A program made the position numbers and the translations under genes. Shown one piece after another: positions 51,534 to 61,200 of a stretch of 64,000 nucleotides of DNA. Origin of the DNA: Oligoflexales bacterium (lineage in GTDB: Bacteria > Bdellovibrionota_B > Oligoflexia > Oligoflexales > RGVZ01); assembly GCA_947445775.1 (NCBI GenBank), contig CANFEB010000002.1, forward strand, positions 1-64,000, in the 5' to 3' direction. Below the pieces are notes generated by a model that saw only the letters and a program-made list of their open reading frames with translations, had not been told where the DNA came from and ran no database searches. The first letter of the stretch is position 1, and every line of letters starts with the position of its first letter.

Positions 51534-52472
51534 TCATGTGCCGCGCTGGCGTACAGGTAACTCCGTAGTTCCTGAATCAGTTCGTCCTGGCCGGTTGGGC
51601 CCTGGTGGCGGCAAGTCGTCCGGGCCCACTTCGAAATAGGCGACCGGCTTTTCAGCGGTCTCGCACCAATTCCAAACAAGGCGCGCATTGAAAGTCCGGG
51701 CATTATTGGCCACGGTTCGCCAGATTTCGGGCTCATCAATGCTGTGGGGTTTGTGGGCACGTTCATCATAATAAACTGGCCAACGGTAAGGGTTGAAGGG
51801 GGCAAAAACGCCGTTGAGAAGGCGGGCATCGTCGGCGCGATAGTCGAAGAAGGACACGAAGGAAGATTTGAGGTCTGCCGGAGGTACCGCAAAAAATTTA
51901 TGTTCAGCCTGAATCATGACTTGCCCGCGTTGGCCGCGGCGAGACTGGAGTTTTTGGAGATCTTGCTGTTTGCGGATGTCCGAGCCCTCGCGGGCAAACA
52001 GAGAATTAAAGGTGCCCATGCTGAAGTAACGCCAGCCCGGGCGAACAGCCTCACGCAGCGGACGAAGCTTGTCGTTTTCGAGTTCCAAATTATCTAGAAA
52101 ATAGAACTCCTCGTGATTCCGGTGCAGCAAGGCACTAGTCGCACAATCGTGAATGTCCCAGACAACGGACCTGCGTGACACGAGTGACGCCTGTTGCTGC
52201 GGCGAGGCGACAATCTGTGCCTTTTCAGATGGAGAAATTCCCCGCCAGATTCCCCAATAAAATGAAAACTGACTATCGCTGGCGGACATCTGTGGAAGGC
52301 CATTCACAGTTTCGTAGGGAGCTGGCTCAGCAGTGATTGCAGGGTCTGCCGCATTGCCAACAAAATTTTCTGACGTGCTCAGCCCAGTTTCCCCCTGTGG
52401 TCGGGCTTTGCAGGAGGCGACTGTGAATCCTGATAGGATGGCGACGACAAAAATGGTCCAGTGCAATTTCAT
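51534..52472 (-). CDS. Lipoprotein of unknown function, last gene of HTTM operon
   Basis: A 312-residue lipoprotein (MKLHWTIFVVAILSGFTVASC lipobox). The segments WDIHDCATSALLHRNHEEFYFLDNLELENDK and VYYDERAHKPHSID are notable, but no family is recognised. The C-terminus is Pro-rich. ATG overlaps the SDR stop codon (ATGA), so it is the last gene of a five-gene coupled operon. Confidence 0.6.
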   Translation of the reverse strand: MKLHWTIFVVAILSGFTVASCKARPQGETGLSTSENFVGNAADPAITAEPAPYETVNGLPQMSASDSQFSFYWGIWRGISPSEKAQIVASPQQQASLVSRRSVVWDIHDCATSALLHRNHEEFYFLDNLELENDKLRPLREAVRPGWRYFSMGTFNSLFAREGSDIRKQQDLQKLQSRRGQRGQVMIQAEHKFFAVPPADLKSSFVSFFDYRADDARLLNGVFAPFNPYRWPVYYDERAHKPHSIDEPEIWRTVANNARTFNARLVWNWCETAEKPVAYFEVGPDDLPPPGPNRPGRTDSGTTELPVRQRGT

Positions 52473-53284
52473 GTCCGTTTTCCTTTTCCGCTTGCGCCAT
52501 TCAGATAGGCGGTTGTTTGCAAAATCATCGGCCGCGGCAAAAACCGGTTTAGAAAAGCGGCGGCTGCCAATAATTTGGAATCGATGACCACAGCCTGCCC
52601 TTTCAACATGCCCGCATAGCCGATCTGGGCAACTTGCATGCTCGTCATGGGTTTAAAGAGGCTGAACAGCCTTGAAGCCTGCATGCTTGCCGCCGATGCG
52701 AATTCAGTTTTCACGGGCCCGGGGCAAAGCGCGCTGATTTTAACAGGTGAATGCCGGACTTCGTAGGAGAGAGCCTCTGACAAGGATGTTACAAAGGCCT
52801 TGCTGGCATAATAGACAGCCATTTTTGGGCCTGGTTGAAATCCCGCCGTTGACGATACATTACAGATCCATCCGCGATTCGCAGCCATCATGCTGGGCAG
52901 GGCCAGATGGGCAAAATGGGTGAGGGCGCTGATGTTGACATCGATGGTATCCGCCATTCGCTGCCAGTCAGACCTAACAAACCACCCACTTGCGCCGAGG
53001 CCGGCATTGTTGATCAGGCAATCAACTGGTGCGGCCGAATACTGAGGTGCCTTCGTGATTCTGTCCCAGGCCTCGGTTCGGGCATGCGCTGTCCGCAGGT
53101 CGCACGGGATCACGGTGATTTGAATTTGATGACGGGACTCAAGTTCATGTTTCAACGCCTCCAAACGGTCTAGCCGTCGCGCCAGGAGAAACAAATGGGT
53201 GCCATTGGCCGCAAGAACCCGTGCAAATGATTCGCCGATTCCCGATGAAGCTCCGGTGATCAGTGCGGATTTTGGCTTGGGCAT
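52469..53284 (-). CDS. Short-chain dehydrogenase/reductase
   Basis: A 271-residue classical SDR. Coenzyme site TGASSGIGE near the N-terminus, NNAG at the structural motif, and the catalytic Ser (VSSTAG) with YYASK. The sequence resembles DltE/YqjQ-like reductases (SALITGASSGIGESFARVLAANG). The start at 53284 follows GGAGA. It overlaps the HTTM gene by 25 bases and the next gene by four. Confidence 0.88.
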   Translation of the reverse strand: MPKPKSALITGASSGIGESFARVLAANGTHLFLLARRLDRLEALKHELESRHQIQITVIPCDLRTAHARTEAWDRITKAPQYSAAPVDCLINNAGLGASGWFVRSDWQRMADTIDVNISALTHFAHLALPSMMAANRGWICNVSSTAGFQPGPKMAVYYASKAFVTSLSEALSYEVRHSPVKISALCPGPVKTEFASAASMQASRLFSLFKPMTSMQVAQIGYAGMLKGQAVVIDSKLLAAAAFLNRFLPRPMILQTTAYLNGASGKGKRT

Positions 53285-54183
53285 GGAATTCTCCGGTAAA
53301 GTATTCGTTGCAGCCAACCCAACATGCTTCTGATTTCGTGTTTATCAAGAAACAGAGCCAGAGAAGCCATGAGCGTCCACTCAAAGAGTTGAATGTTCAT
53401 GCTGTATTCGATCCCGATGTGCATCAAAATACTTCCAGCAATGATGACCAAGCGCGTGTCGCGAAACCAGACCAACACAGGAAAGGCCCCTTCGATCGCC
53501 AGGGTGCCCCAAGTTTGAACTTTGCTCATAAAATCAGAGCGCATGAAGTCCGGCAGCGGAAAATGCTGGAACTCTGTCAACTGCAGGACGATATAAACGG
53601 CACTGCCATCAAGCCATCTGGCCCCGGTGGCTTTGAAGCAAAATGCGGCGGCATAGAGCAGGCAAACCTGAAACTGAATGGCGCGAAATGCGGCTGGATT
53701 GACCCTTTTCAAGGGAAATCCGCGCATCCAACTTTCCACGGAAAGGGCTGCTCCAGACGGCGCAAAAATCATGAGAAAGCTGACAATTCGTATGAACGTA
53801 TCGCCGCTGTGAAGGATGTAGATGTTGCGATGCCCAAAACTAGCCAGGGTAATGTAGACGAGCAAGGCCATCCGACGGGGAAACAGGCCGATCATTAGAA
53901 GGACGCTGGCTGCCATGTAAACCCAGAACACGGTGGCCACGGTTTTGTAGCTGTCACCGAGTTGCAAAAAGACGTTGAGCCGGTTGACCCCGATCATGGA
54001 TCGCGCGGAATCGAGTGGAAAAATTCCACCGGCACTGAACCACATTCCCAGATCAGGAAAGAGCAGCGCGCCGTTGAGGATCAAGATAAAGCCGAATAAA
54101 ATTCGAAAAAGTGCCAGTGGCAGCGGCGACACTGGGTCAGTGAGCCAGCTCCAAAAGTTCATGACGACCCGCTGAAATGTCAT
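53260..54183 (-). CDS. HTTM-domain (vitamin K gamma-carboxylase-like) membrane protein
   Basis: A 307-residue HTTM-type membrane protein with several helices: FRILFGFILILNGALLFPDLGMWF, the MIGLFPRRMALLVYITLASFGHRNIYILHSGDTFIRIVSFLMIF core (split by function) and LMHIGIEYSMNIQLFEW. The family is related to vitamin K-dependent gamma-glutamyl carboxylase, but bacterial members have unknown substrates. The previous gene encodes its usual small partner and overlaps it in ATGA. Confidence 0.85.
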   Translation of the reverse strand: MTFQRVVMNFWSWLTDPVSPLPLALFRILFGFILILNGALLFPDLGMWFSAGGIFPLDSARSMIGVNRLNVFLQLGDSYKTVATVFWVYMAASVLLMIGLFPRRMALLVYITLASFGHRNIYILHSGDTFIRIVSFLMIFAPSGAALSVESWMRGFPLKRVNPAAFRAIQFQVCLLYAAAFCFKATGARWLDGSAVYIVLQLTEFQHFPLPDFMRSDFMSKVQTWGTLAIEGAFPVLVWFRDTRLVIIAGSILMHIGIEYSMNIQLFEWTLMASLALFLDKHEIRSMLGWLQRILYRRIPCPSQNPH

Positions 54184-54710
54184 AACGGTGCCTTCCACTT
54201 ATGAAATACAAAGCGCATGTAGGGCCGTTTGTCGTCTAAGACGTTGCCAGGTTGATTTGGCAGCAGGCTTTTGCGCCAATGGCGCACCAGTTCAACATGG
54301 GAAACAATCTGTCCAGATTTTGCGGAGGCATCGCGGGCAACCCAAGTCGCTGATGCGTCCCACATGCCCTTGCGCTCATCAAGGCGCAGGTTGTCGTTGA
54401 AGAATTTGCGCCAACGCTCCTTTTGGTATCTCGTCAGGTATGGGAATTCACTCATCCGGGTCATGACCCATGTTTTCCTGGTGCCGTCTTTAAAATATAT
54501 TTCACTGCTGACGAAGATATCCTCGTCACGGGGGATGGGGGCAAACATGTCCCACCCTTGCCAAAGACCTGACCACTGGAAAAACGGTTCAAAGAAGGCG
54601 TCGCAAGATTTTTTTAACGGAAATCCGGCGGGCATGCTCCACATGGTTGCGCCGAGCATATACAGCGCAGCACCAAACCCAAGGCATCGGCTGATGAAGA
54701 AATTTATCAT
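54180..54710 (-). CDS. Small HTTM-partner protein
   Basis: A 176-residue protein with an N-terminal hydrophobic helix (MINFFISRCLGFGAALYMLGATMW) and the block WQGWDMFAPIPRDEDIFV, which recurs in proteins encoded next to HTTM genes and in the C-terminal parts of some HTTM proteins. ATG 54710 overlaps the upstream stop (ATGA), and its own stop overlaps the HTTM start. It probably works with the HTTM protein in the membrane. Confidence 0.65.
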   Translation of the reverse strand: MINFFISRCLGFGAALYMLGATMWSMPAGFPLKKSCDAFFEPFFQWSGLWQGWDMFAPIPRDEDIFVSSEIYFKDGTRKTWVMTRMSEFPYLTRYQKERWRKFFNDNLRLDERKGMWDASATWVARDASAKSGQIVSHVELVRHWRKSLLPNQPGNVLDDKRPYMRFVFHKWKAPL

Positions 54711-55426
54711 TCGTTTGCGCAACGCTCTGTATGGATTGCCGTTCCGTCAGTCGCACTGAAAATAGCGCCTGCGGCAGTGTCGTCGCGGCACAACATTTCA
54801 ATCTGGTACTGCAGGCTGTCGATGGTGCTGGGGCCAAGAATTGTTTTGAGGAATAAGTTCCAGGCTTTGGCAGTCTTCAGAGAGTCTTCGATTTTGATGC
54901 CAGCAATTTCTTTTTTCAGGAGTGCAGCCGGCTCAATTTTAATTGAAGCATCCATGAATCCTGATTCATCAATCGGACGCATCCCTAGAAATGCGTCGAG
55001 GGCTCGCGCGGCATCCATCAGTAGATCGTCCTTTGCAGAGCAGGCATTGTCCGAATCAGGTTTAACGTAAAATCCAGCCGCCCGAGCTTGGTCATCCGCG
55101 TTGCTCGTGTTGTATGAAATGCCAAATTCCACAGTGGTGTTTGCCGTGCAGCGTGCCATTCCAGATGGATAAATGTTGATGTAAACGAGGACAGGATCCT
55201 TGCCTCCGGCGTTGGTGACTGCTGCGATGGCGCGGGCGCGGGCTGCAATCAAAGTGGCGATGGAGGGTAATTCGTGGTTTGGCCCGACAATCCTGTCGTT
55301 CGAGGCGGTTTCCAATGCCTGAACGTGCGCCAGATTTTTCTTACCTGTGGATTTGCAGCCAACGAGGGCAGTCGGGGTGAGAACGGCCATGCTCACTAGG
55401 GTGATGGCTTTTATTGTCTTCATCAT
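54707..55426 (-). CDS. Lipoprotein of unknown function, first gene of HTTM operon
   Basis: A 239-residue lipoprotein; MMKTIKAITLVSMAVLTPTALVGC ends in a lipobox. The body is helical with Asp/Asn-rich segments and a few cysteines. It starts a five-gene operon; its stop overlaps the next start in ATGA. GAGG lies before ATG 55426. Confidence 0.6.
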   Translation of the reverse strand: MMKTIKAITLVSMAVLTPTALVGCKSTGKKNLAHVQALETASNDRIVGPNHELPSIATLIAARARAIAAVTNAGGKDPVLVYINIYPSGMARCTANTTVEFGISYNTSNADDQARAAGFYVKPDSDNACSAKDDLLMDAARALDAFLGMRPIDESGFMDASIKIEPAALLKKEIAGIKIEDSLKTAKAWNLFLKTILGPSTIDSLQYQIEMLCRDDTAAGAIFSATDGTAIHTERCANE

Positions 55427-55592
55427 AATTGGGATGCCTCCGTGGCCGGCCCGAAAGAAGTGTCTCCAGGCAAACATTGAATGCGTCAAAAAATGCCTCA
55501 TGCTTGTAACAATATTGTAGCCTTTTCAGGTATGATTGCCAGCGGTGCAATCATTTTCAAAAAATTTGGATTTGGGCGTTTTGTATTGCCGG

Positions 55593-56204
55593 ATGACAGG
55601 GCTTGTCGCCGTCTTTGCGACGATTTTTTTGGGTTGCGTCACCGCTGGCGCTGAACGTGTCGAAGGCATCACAAACACTTTTGGTTTGATTCCGAAAATG
55701 GATCTCAAAGTCCTTTACGTCTGCACGAACACAAATCATCCGTCGGCCCTAGAGTCCGTGCGCGATGCGGTGCTTGATTGGGCGGACTCGGTGCGCGAGG
55801 ATTCCAGCGGTCCACTGGTCAGCGACGTTCTTGAAGCATGCCCCGGCGATTTTCGTGTCAATTTTTTTAGTGCAATCCGGGCTCATACCTATCCAGCGTC
55901 CTATCCGGTGATCAATCTTGGGTCTCCCGACGATTATGCATCCTTGCTGCACGAAGTTGGGCACGCCTTTGGTTTAGGCGACGGCTACGTCGAGGGGGTG
56001 TGGCAGTGTCCGGGAGAGCAAGAGAATTCGGTCATGTGCAACCCGGGAATCGAGGAAATTTCAGAAGCTGACCGGGACGGTCTGCGAGCAGTCAGGCGCC
56101 AATATTTATTGCGGCCTGTTTTTGCCTGGGGTGGAAAAAAATTTCAATGCCCAGACAAGATGCGGCTCTATGGTGTTGGCGACTGGATTTTTTGCGCCCG
56201 CTAG
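55593..56204 (+). CDS. Metzincin-like zinc peptidase, secreted
   Basis: A 203-residue exported protein with LLHEVGHAFGLGDGYVEG, the HExxHxxGxxD zinc motif of metzincins (about residues 127-137). The CLPGEQENSVMCNPGIEEIS part after it could hold the Met-turn (SVMC). A signal peptide lies at the N-terminus (MTGLVAVFATIFLGCVTAG). Four or more cysteines suggest disulfides. ATG 55593 is chosen from the signal peptide; its ribosome site is weak. Substrates unknown. Confidence 0.7.
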   Translation: MTGLVAVFATIFLGCVTAGAERVEGITNTFGLIPKMDLKVLYVCTNTNHPSALESVRDAVLDWADSVREDSSGPLVSDVLEACPGDFRVNFFSAIRAHTYPASYPVINLGSPDDYASLLHEVGHAFGLGDGYVEGVWQCPGEQENSVMCNPGIEEISEADRDGLRAVRRQYLLRPVFAWGGKKFQCPDKMRLYGVGDWIFCAR

Positions 56205-56208
56205 ATTT

Positions 56209-57015
56209 TCACCGCGCAATTCTGATCACCGGCCCCGCTCCGTACAAGAGGTCGTGATTTTCCTGCATGTGTTTTATGGCGGTGATCATGTCGGACTTTT
56301 CACTAGAATTTTCACTAGAATTTTTACTAGAATTTTTACTAGAATTTTTACTAGAACTTTCTATAGCCCGGCGAAACGTGTCTAGAAGTCGCGACGCCGC
56401 TGGATGAAGGAATGCCGGCGCTGTGGCCTCGTGGCCAACGCTGGTGACAATCACCGTTTGCGCAAAGTTTCGTTCGCGGTCCATAGCCGATGTTTCTTGG
56501 ATCCAGGCGTCGCCCAGGCTGGCCGCTACGATCATGGCAAGGCGCTCAAACCGCGGAGCCGGGGCACCGGTGGCGGACAGCAGCGAACCGTAATTCAAGG
56601 TTGAATGGTCGGCCAAGGTCAAGGCGCCCCGTTCATTGGCAAATCCAGCGAGCAAAACCACGAGGGTGCCCCTCGGGCCAGTCGCCATGGATGATTCATG
56701 GATGGTTCGGATCACGGCGTCAGAGCTTGTGGGGGCAATCACGGCGACCTTGAATTTTTCTGGCGCGTTCTCCAGAGCTGACCGCATTTTTTCAAGGTCG
56801 AGTTGCACCCAGCCAGAAATTGGGGTCGCGCTGCCAACGATCACCGCCCGGTTGCCTGGTGCTTGCAAGGGGGATTGGCTTGGCTGGGGCGCCGCAGAAA
56901 CAGCGACAATTTCCGTGGGGGCCGCCGATTCGATGGCGCAGCTTTGAATCGCCGCAGTCCATAGAAGTCCCGCCAGCGCAGCCATTATTTGTTCAAAGAG
57001 GCCGAAGTGTTTCAT
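56209..57015 (-). CDS. Lipoprotein with a degenerate caspase-like domain
   Basis: A 268-residue lipoprotein (lipobox IQSC). Residues about 55-190 follow the caspase p20 layout: AVIVGSATPISG strand, helices, LVVLLAGFANERGALTL where SGHG is expected, and RLAMIVAASLGDAW where the DxC strand is expected. Both catalytic positions are changed (His to Phe, Cys to Ala), so it would be an inactive pseudo-caspase. A Lys/Asn/Ser repeat at the C-terminus is encoded by a 12-bp tandem repeat. The family call is weak and rests on pattern alone. Confidence 0.4.
   Translation of the reverse strand: MKHFGLFEQIMAALAGLLWTAAIQSCAIESAAPTEIVAVSAAPQPSQSPLQAPGNRAVIVGSATPISGWVQLDLEKMRSALENAPEKFKVAVIAPTSSDAVIRTIHESSMATGPRGTLVVLLAGFANERGALTLADHSTLNYGSLLSATGAPAPRFERLAMIVAASLGDAWIQETSAMDRERNFAQTVIVTSVGHEATAPAFLHPAASRLLDTFRRAIESSSKNSSKNSSKNSSENSSEKSDMITAIKHMQENHDLLYGAGPVIRIAR
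56297..56356 (-). repeat. Five copies of a 12-bp repeat in the lipoprotein tail
   Basis: TTTTCACTAGAA (twice) and TTTTTACTAGAA (three times) on the plus strand. In the minus-strand gene they encode four-residue Ser-Ser-Lys/Glu-Asn units near the C-terminus, so copy changes keep the frame. Confidence 0.85.
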
Positions 57016-57033
57016 GGTTTACCCGTTGATTTA

Positions 57034-57047
57034 GGATACGTGTATCC
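57034..57047. promoter_or_regulatory. Inverted repeat in the ctaA divergent promoter region
   Basis: GGATAC-gt-GTATCC has perfect 6-bp arms. It lies between the divergent lipoprotein gene (start 57015) and ctaA (start 57144), so a dimeric regulator site is possible. Confidence 0.35.
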
Positions 57048-57090
57048 AGTATCTGATGTCTGACGGCATTTCGCCACCTGACATTGGATC

Positions 57091-57143
57091 GAACACTCGT
57101 AGAACACTCGTAGAACACTCGTAGAACACTCGTAGGACACTCA
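57091..57143 (+). repeat. 11-bp tandem repeats abutting the ctaA start codon
   Basis: GAACACTCGTA occurs four times (57091-57134), then GGACACTCA runs into ATG 57144. Only the last partial copy has the A-to-G change that makes TAGGA, the best ribosome site. An 11-bp unit near a start changes spacing of promoter parts or leader when copies are gained or lost. Confidence 0.85.
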
Positions 57144-58175
57144 ATGGCCCCCGACTTGATTTTCCCAGCGCCAATCTCCCGTAATTTGATCAAATTTGCC
57201 TGGCTTTGCCTTGTTTACGTAATTTTTGTCATCGTTTGGGGGGCCTACGTCAGGGCCTCTGGATCCGGGGCTGGCTGCGGCAGCCATTGGCCCCTGTGCA
57301 ATGGTTCGGTGTTGCCCACCGGCGCTTCTAGGGCGACTTGGATTGAATTTTCACATCGCATCACAAGCGGCCTGTCATTGATCCTTGTGGCGACCCTGTT
57401 TTTTTTGGTTCGCCGTGCCACTCATTCCAGCAGAGGATTTCCCCAGGGCGTGATCCAGCGTCGCGCTGCGGGATGGGCCCTTGGATTCATCCTTGGCGAG
57501 GCTGCCGTCGGGGCGGTGCTGGTTTTGCAACATCTAGTCGCCGGCGATTCATCCCTGGCGCGGGCTGTCGTCATTGCGCTGCACCTGGTCAATACACTGT
57601 TTCTGGTGGGCGCACTCGTTTGGACGATTATGGCGCTGGCGGTTCCGGAGGTGATTCTAAATCCCTCGCCGGAGGATTCTGAAAACTCGGGACTGGGACG
57701 CCCAGGGCCAGACGGTCGCTCCCTGGCAGTGCATTACTACCAACGCCTTGGTCGAGTGGCGGGCCTGTTCTTGATGGTGGGCGCCTCAGGGGCGATTGTG
57801 GCCTTGGGGGACACCCTGTTTCCGGCCACAGATTTGATTTCGGGTATGGTTCAAGATTTGTCGGGGTCGGCCCATTTTCTGGTGCGCCTACGTGTGGTCC
57901 ACCCGTTTCTTGCGGTGGCCACGGCAGGGGCCTTGTGGTTGACCGTGAGTGGAATTGAAAAACACTGTAAAAACAGTGATTTAGTATCAAATTTGATTTT
58001 CTTGGTCCGCTTTTTAGTGGTGGCCCAAATCGTTGCCGGCATTGTGAATTGGTTGCTGATGGCGCCTCATTGGCTGCAGCTTGTCCACCTGGCCGGCTCC
58101 AATGCCTTGTGGGTCGCGGTTGTTGCCCTGCTTTACAGCCTGAATCGCATTGCTAAGGCCACCTCTGTGGGTTAA
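57144..58175 (+). CDS. ctaA: Heme A synthase
   Basis: A 343-residue COX15/CtaA protein with eight predicted helices. GAGCGSHWPLCNG carries the conserved cysteine pair near the first helix pair. Heme-ligating histidines are in EFSHRITSG, ALHLVN, RVVHPFLA and LVHLAGSNALW. It oxidises heme O to heme A for an aa3-type oxidase. No cox or ctaB genes lie nearby. Its leader carries 11-bp tandem repeats up to the ATG. Confidence 0.92.
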   Translation: MAPDLIFPAPISRNLIKFAWLCLVYVIFVIVWGAYVRASGSGAGCGSHWPLCNGSVLPTGASRATWIEFSHRITSGLSLILVATLFFLVRRATHSSRGFPQGVIQRRAAGWALGFILGEAAVGAVLVLQHLVAGDSSLARAVVIALHLVNTLFLVGALVWTIMALAVPEVILNPSPEDSENSGLGRPGPDGRSLAVHYYQRLGRVAGLFLMVGASGAIVALGDTLFPATDLISGMVQDLSGSAHFLVRLRVVHPFLAVATAGALWLTVSGIEKHCKNSDLVSNLIFLVRFLVVAQIVAGIVNWLLMAPHWLQLVHLAGSNALWVAVVALLYSLNRIAKATSVG

Positions 58176-58211
58176 ACGGTCCCCATAATCACCTGAATTG
58201 GAGTGCAACCA

Positions 58212-61200
58212 ATGGTTTATCGTGGCCTTAAACCGCTGTTTACTGGTGTCTTGACACTCAGCGTCGTTGTCGCATCGGCATTGCCGGCCTCAGCCGCGCG
58301 CCGGCAGACCACCCTAAATCAGGAATCCGGATCGTGCCCCGCCTTGGATCAAATTTTAGATGAAGCGGAGGCCCGCAATTCCGACCTGGCCCCGCATCAG
58401 GCCGGCAAGCAAGACGAGTTTGCTCCCGGTGTGATGGCCGCATTTTCCGAGTGCCTCGTTCGTGGTGCCGTCAATGACGAGACGGCCAAAGGCGAGCTTA
58501 GAGTTGCCTTGCAGTCCCTGTCACAACGGGGATTGGCCGCTGTCCACGAGATCGCGCCGGTCGTCGCACTGATCAACGAGACCGGCGGGGCCTCTCAAGC
58601 CTCGCAGCAACCTAGTGCAGCGGCAGCAAGTATTTTCGCCGCCAATTCAATGATTCAAATCGCAGAGGCCTCGCGCCTTTTAGATACCCGCATGGGACGC
58701 TTGCGAGCCGCAGATGCCCGAATGGCTGTCGCGCAATTTGCCAGCGAAATTAGCCGCCGGGGTGTCAGAGATAGTGTGGATTCTGCAGATTTCATCGCCC
58801 ATGGCCAGGGAATCCGCATCCTCACCACCGAAATTGCTGGCCGAGTTGATGAAGTTGCCCAACTGGCAGCGATCACTTCGCGGCGCGACATGGCCGCCAG
58901 TTTGACCACGCGCTTGCGGACGTTTTCGCGCCGCAGTGGCGATGCCCCGGCATTGAATGCCCCGACTCTGCATGCCGCGGCTATACTTGATTTGGAAAAA
59001 TTATTCGAAGAAGCAAATTCCCAAGCCAACACGTTGGAATATTCTGGCATCAACGGCCAGGTGGAGCGTGACGCAGCCCGTAATTGGTCCACTGCGTTTG
59101 ATGGGCGTTTGATGGTCGTATTGAAAACTGTTTCACCCGAAGCCCAGTCGCCTGCTGAGGCGGTTGAGGTTTGGCACGCTGCCCTTCGCCGCGCCAACCC
59201 TGAAGCCATCGAAGCCATCGAAGCCGGCCCCGGTTCATCGGCGACACGTGACGCAAAAGTTCTCATTGAACTGGCGCCAGACCAAATGCGGTCTGAAGTT
59301 TATGAAACGGCGGAAGCCATCCGCCGGGTACTGCCGGAAGTCCGTAAAAGTGTCGAGCAATCAAGTGGCATGATCGACAGGTCTATGTTCGGCTTCACCG
59401 ACGACGCTTTGGCGGCAATACGCCAGGTGGAATTAATCCTTGAGGGGGTTGCCCTTAGAGTTCGCCGGTCGACAAATCCCGATGAAATCCTGCAGGTTTG
59501 GCAACATCGGGATATGTTCAAAAATATCGCGGTTTGGACCCTTGAAGCCAGTGCCAGCAAGTCGAAGACCGCCACGCGGCTGGCCGCTGTTTTTTCTGGA
59601 GCCGTTTCGCGCATGTGGCAGCCGGATGTCATGTTTCTGCGGATGGATGACCTGCATCAGCTTCACGGAATCATCGAAGACCAGAACTCAGAAAACTGGG
59701 TCCGGGCCTTTGTGAACCGTCAGATGGCTGTGGTTTACGCGCAGTCGGCCTTGTTGCTGGGCGAAGCCATTGCGGTGCCCTTTTCAGGGGGCGCGTCTGG
59801 CGCAGCGATGCCGGCGACGCTTCATGCCATTGTGGTTGGCTTGCAGGTTGCCGGCAAAGCAACCCTCATTGTTACTTCTTCTTTGAATATTGCTGACCGC
59901 TACGTCCAAGACGGCGTTAAAGGTCTGGTGAATCCTGCCTCGGGTCTCGACGCCTTGACGATTATCATGATGTTGCCGCGTCCCATTCCGGGACCGGTGG
60001 ATGCCCAGTCTTGGTTTGGACGGGCGTTGCAATCCGGTCGCAATTCCGCCGCTGGGTGGATGCACGAGGCCGGCAGGTTTGCCGTGGTGGGCCATACGGC
60101 TTTTGGTGCCTATCAAATTGCCTATGCGGATCATATTGCCGCGACCCTGCGCCTTCAGGGTTATCAAACTTCTGCGGCCGAAGTCCGGCGCCAGGCGTTT
60201 GGGCACTTTGCCCAGGCATTTTTGTTGGGCATGGTCGAGTGGGGAGAATACCGGCGCGGACAGGCGCTTGGTGGTGACCATCATTCCCAAGTGATCGCAG
60301 GGACGAATCCGTTCAAGATTTTTGCGAAACGTTTGCGCAACATGGTGTTTCCTCACAAGGCGGCCATCGACGCTTACAACAGTCTGGCGCCGGTCATTGG
60401 CGCGCCCTTGGCTGGTGCAGTTTCGGTACTGCCGGCTGCGGCTTACATCGCCTACGATTACGTCATCGCCAGTGAAGCCATGATGTACTTTTATGCGGGA
60501 ACTGATTTTGGTTACTTTGCCCATAACCGCAATCAACAAGAGTATCCAGATTTGGCTGCCGGTGAGTCGGCGGTGACCTTTGTTGGGTTCGACGAGGCCG
60601 ATATGCTTCATGCTGGAGCCCATGCGATTGATGCGCATCGCCTCGAGATGGAAAAATACGGCAACCGCTATTTCATTTACGATTACCATTCCCGCGAAGA
60701 ATTTCTGACCAAACTGGCGAGCCACGCCAGCCAACATGGCCCAGTAAAATACATGCGCATTATGACTCATGGTTTGCCGGGTAAACTTTACACGGCCGAC
60801 GTTCAGGTCTCGGCCGGCGACGGTGAAGACACGGCGCAGCGTGATGGTTGGATTGACGCTCCGTGGTTGCGCAGTAACCGCGATAGGATTCGGGGCATTG
60901 CCGCGAACGGCATGGCGCCGGGGGCGCGTGCGGTCCTGTTTGCGTGCCTCGTCGGTGCCAATATGGACACTGCGGCGCCGGGGTTGGCTGAAGATTCCGG
61001 CGATGACTTTTTGCGAGCCTTTGGCGAAACGCTGCTTTACCAGGGGGGGCTGATCGATGCTTCCGTGCGGTTCTTGGTCGGGCTCGATACCGTTTACGGC
61101 AGTATGTTGAACTGGGCGGCGCGAGACGAAGTCATTCGCAACGGCGCCCTGCAGCACCAGCCGGTTTTGCCGCTGAATCTTTTCCGCGAAGGCAAATCGG

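Noticed and set aside
57091-57143. Possible CRISPR array
   Set aside because: The repeat units are 11 bp and contiguous with no unique spacers, and no cas genes are present. The same holds for the other tandem repeats.
59784-61157. Long antisense ORF of 457 codons on the minus strand
   Set aside because: It lies wholly inside the 1105-residue gene, has no ribosome site or family features, and its sequence is Arg/His-rich as expected of a codon shadow.
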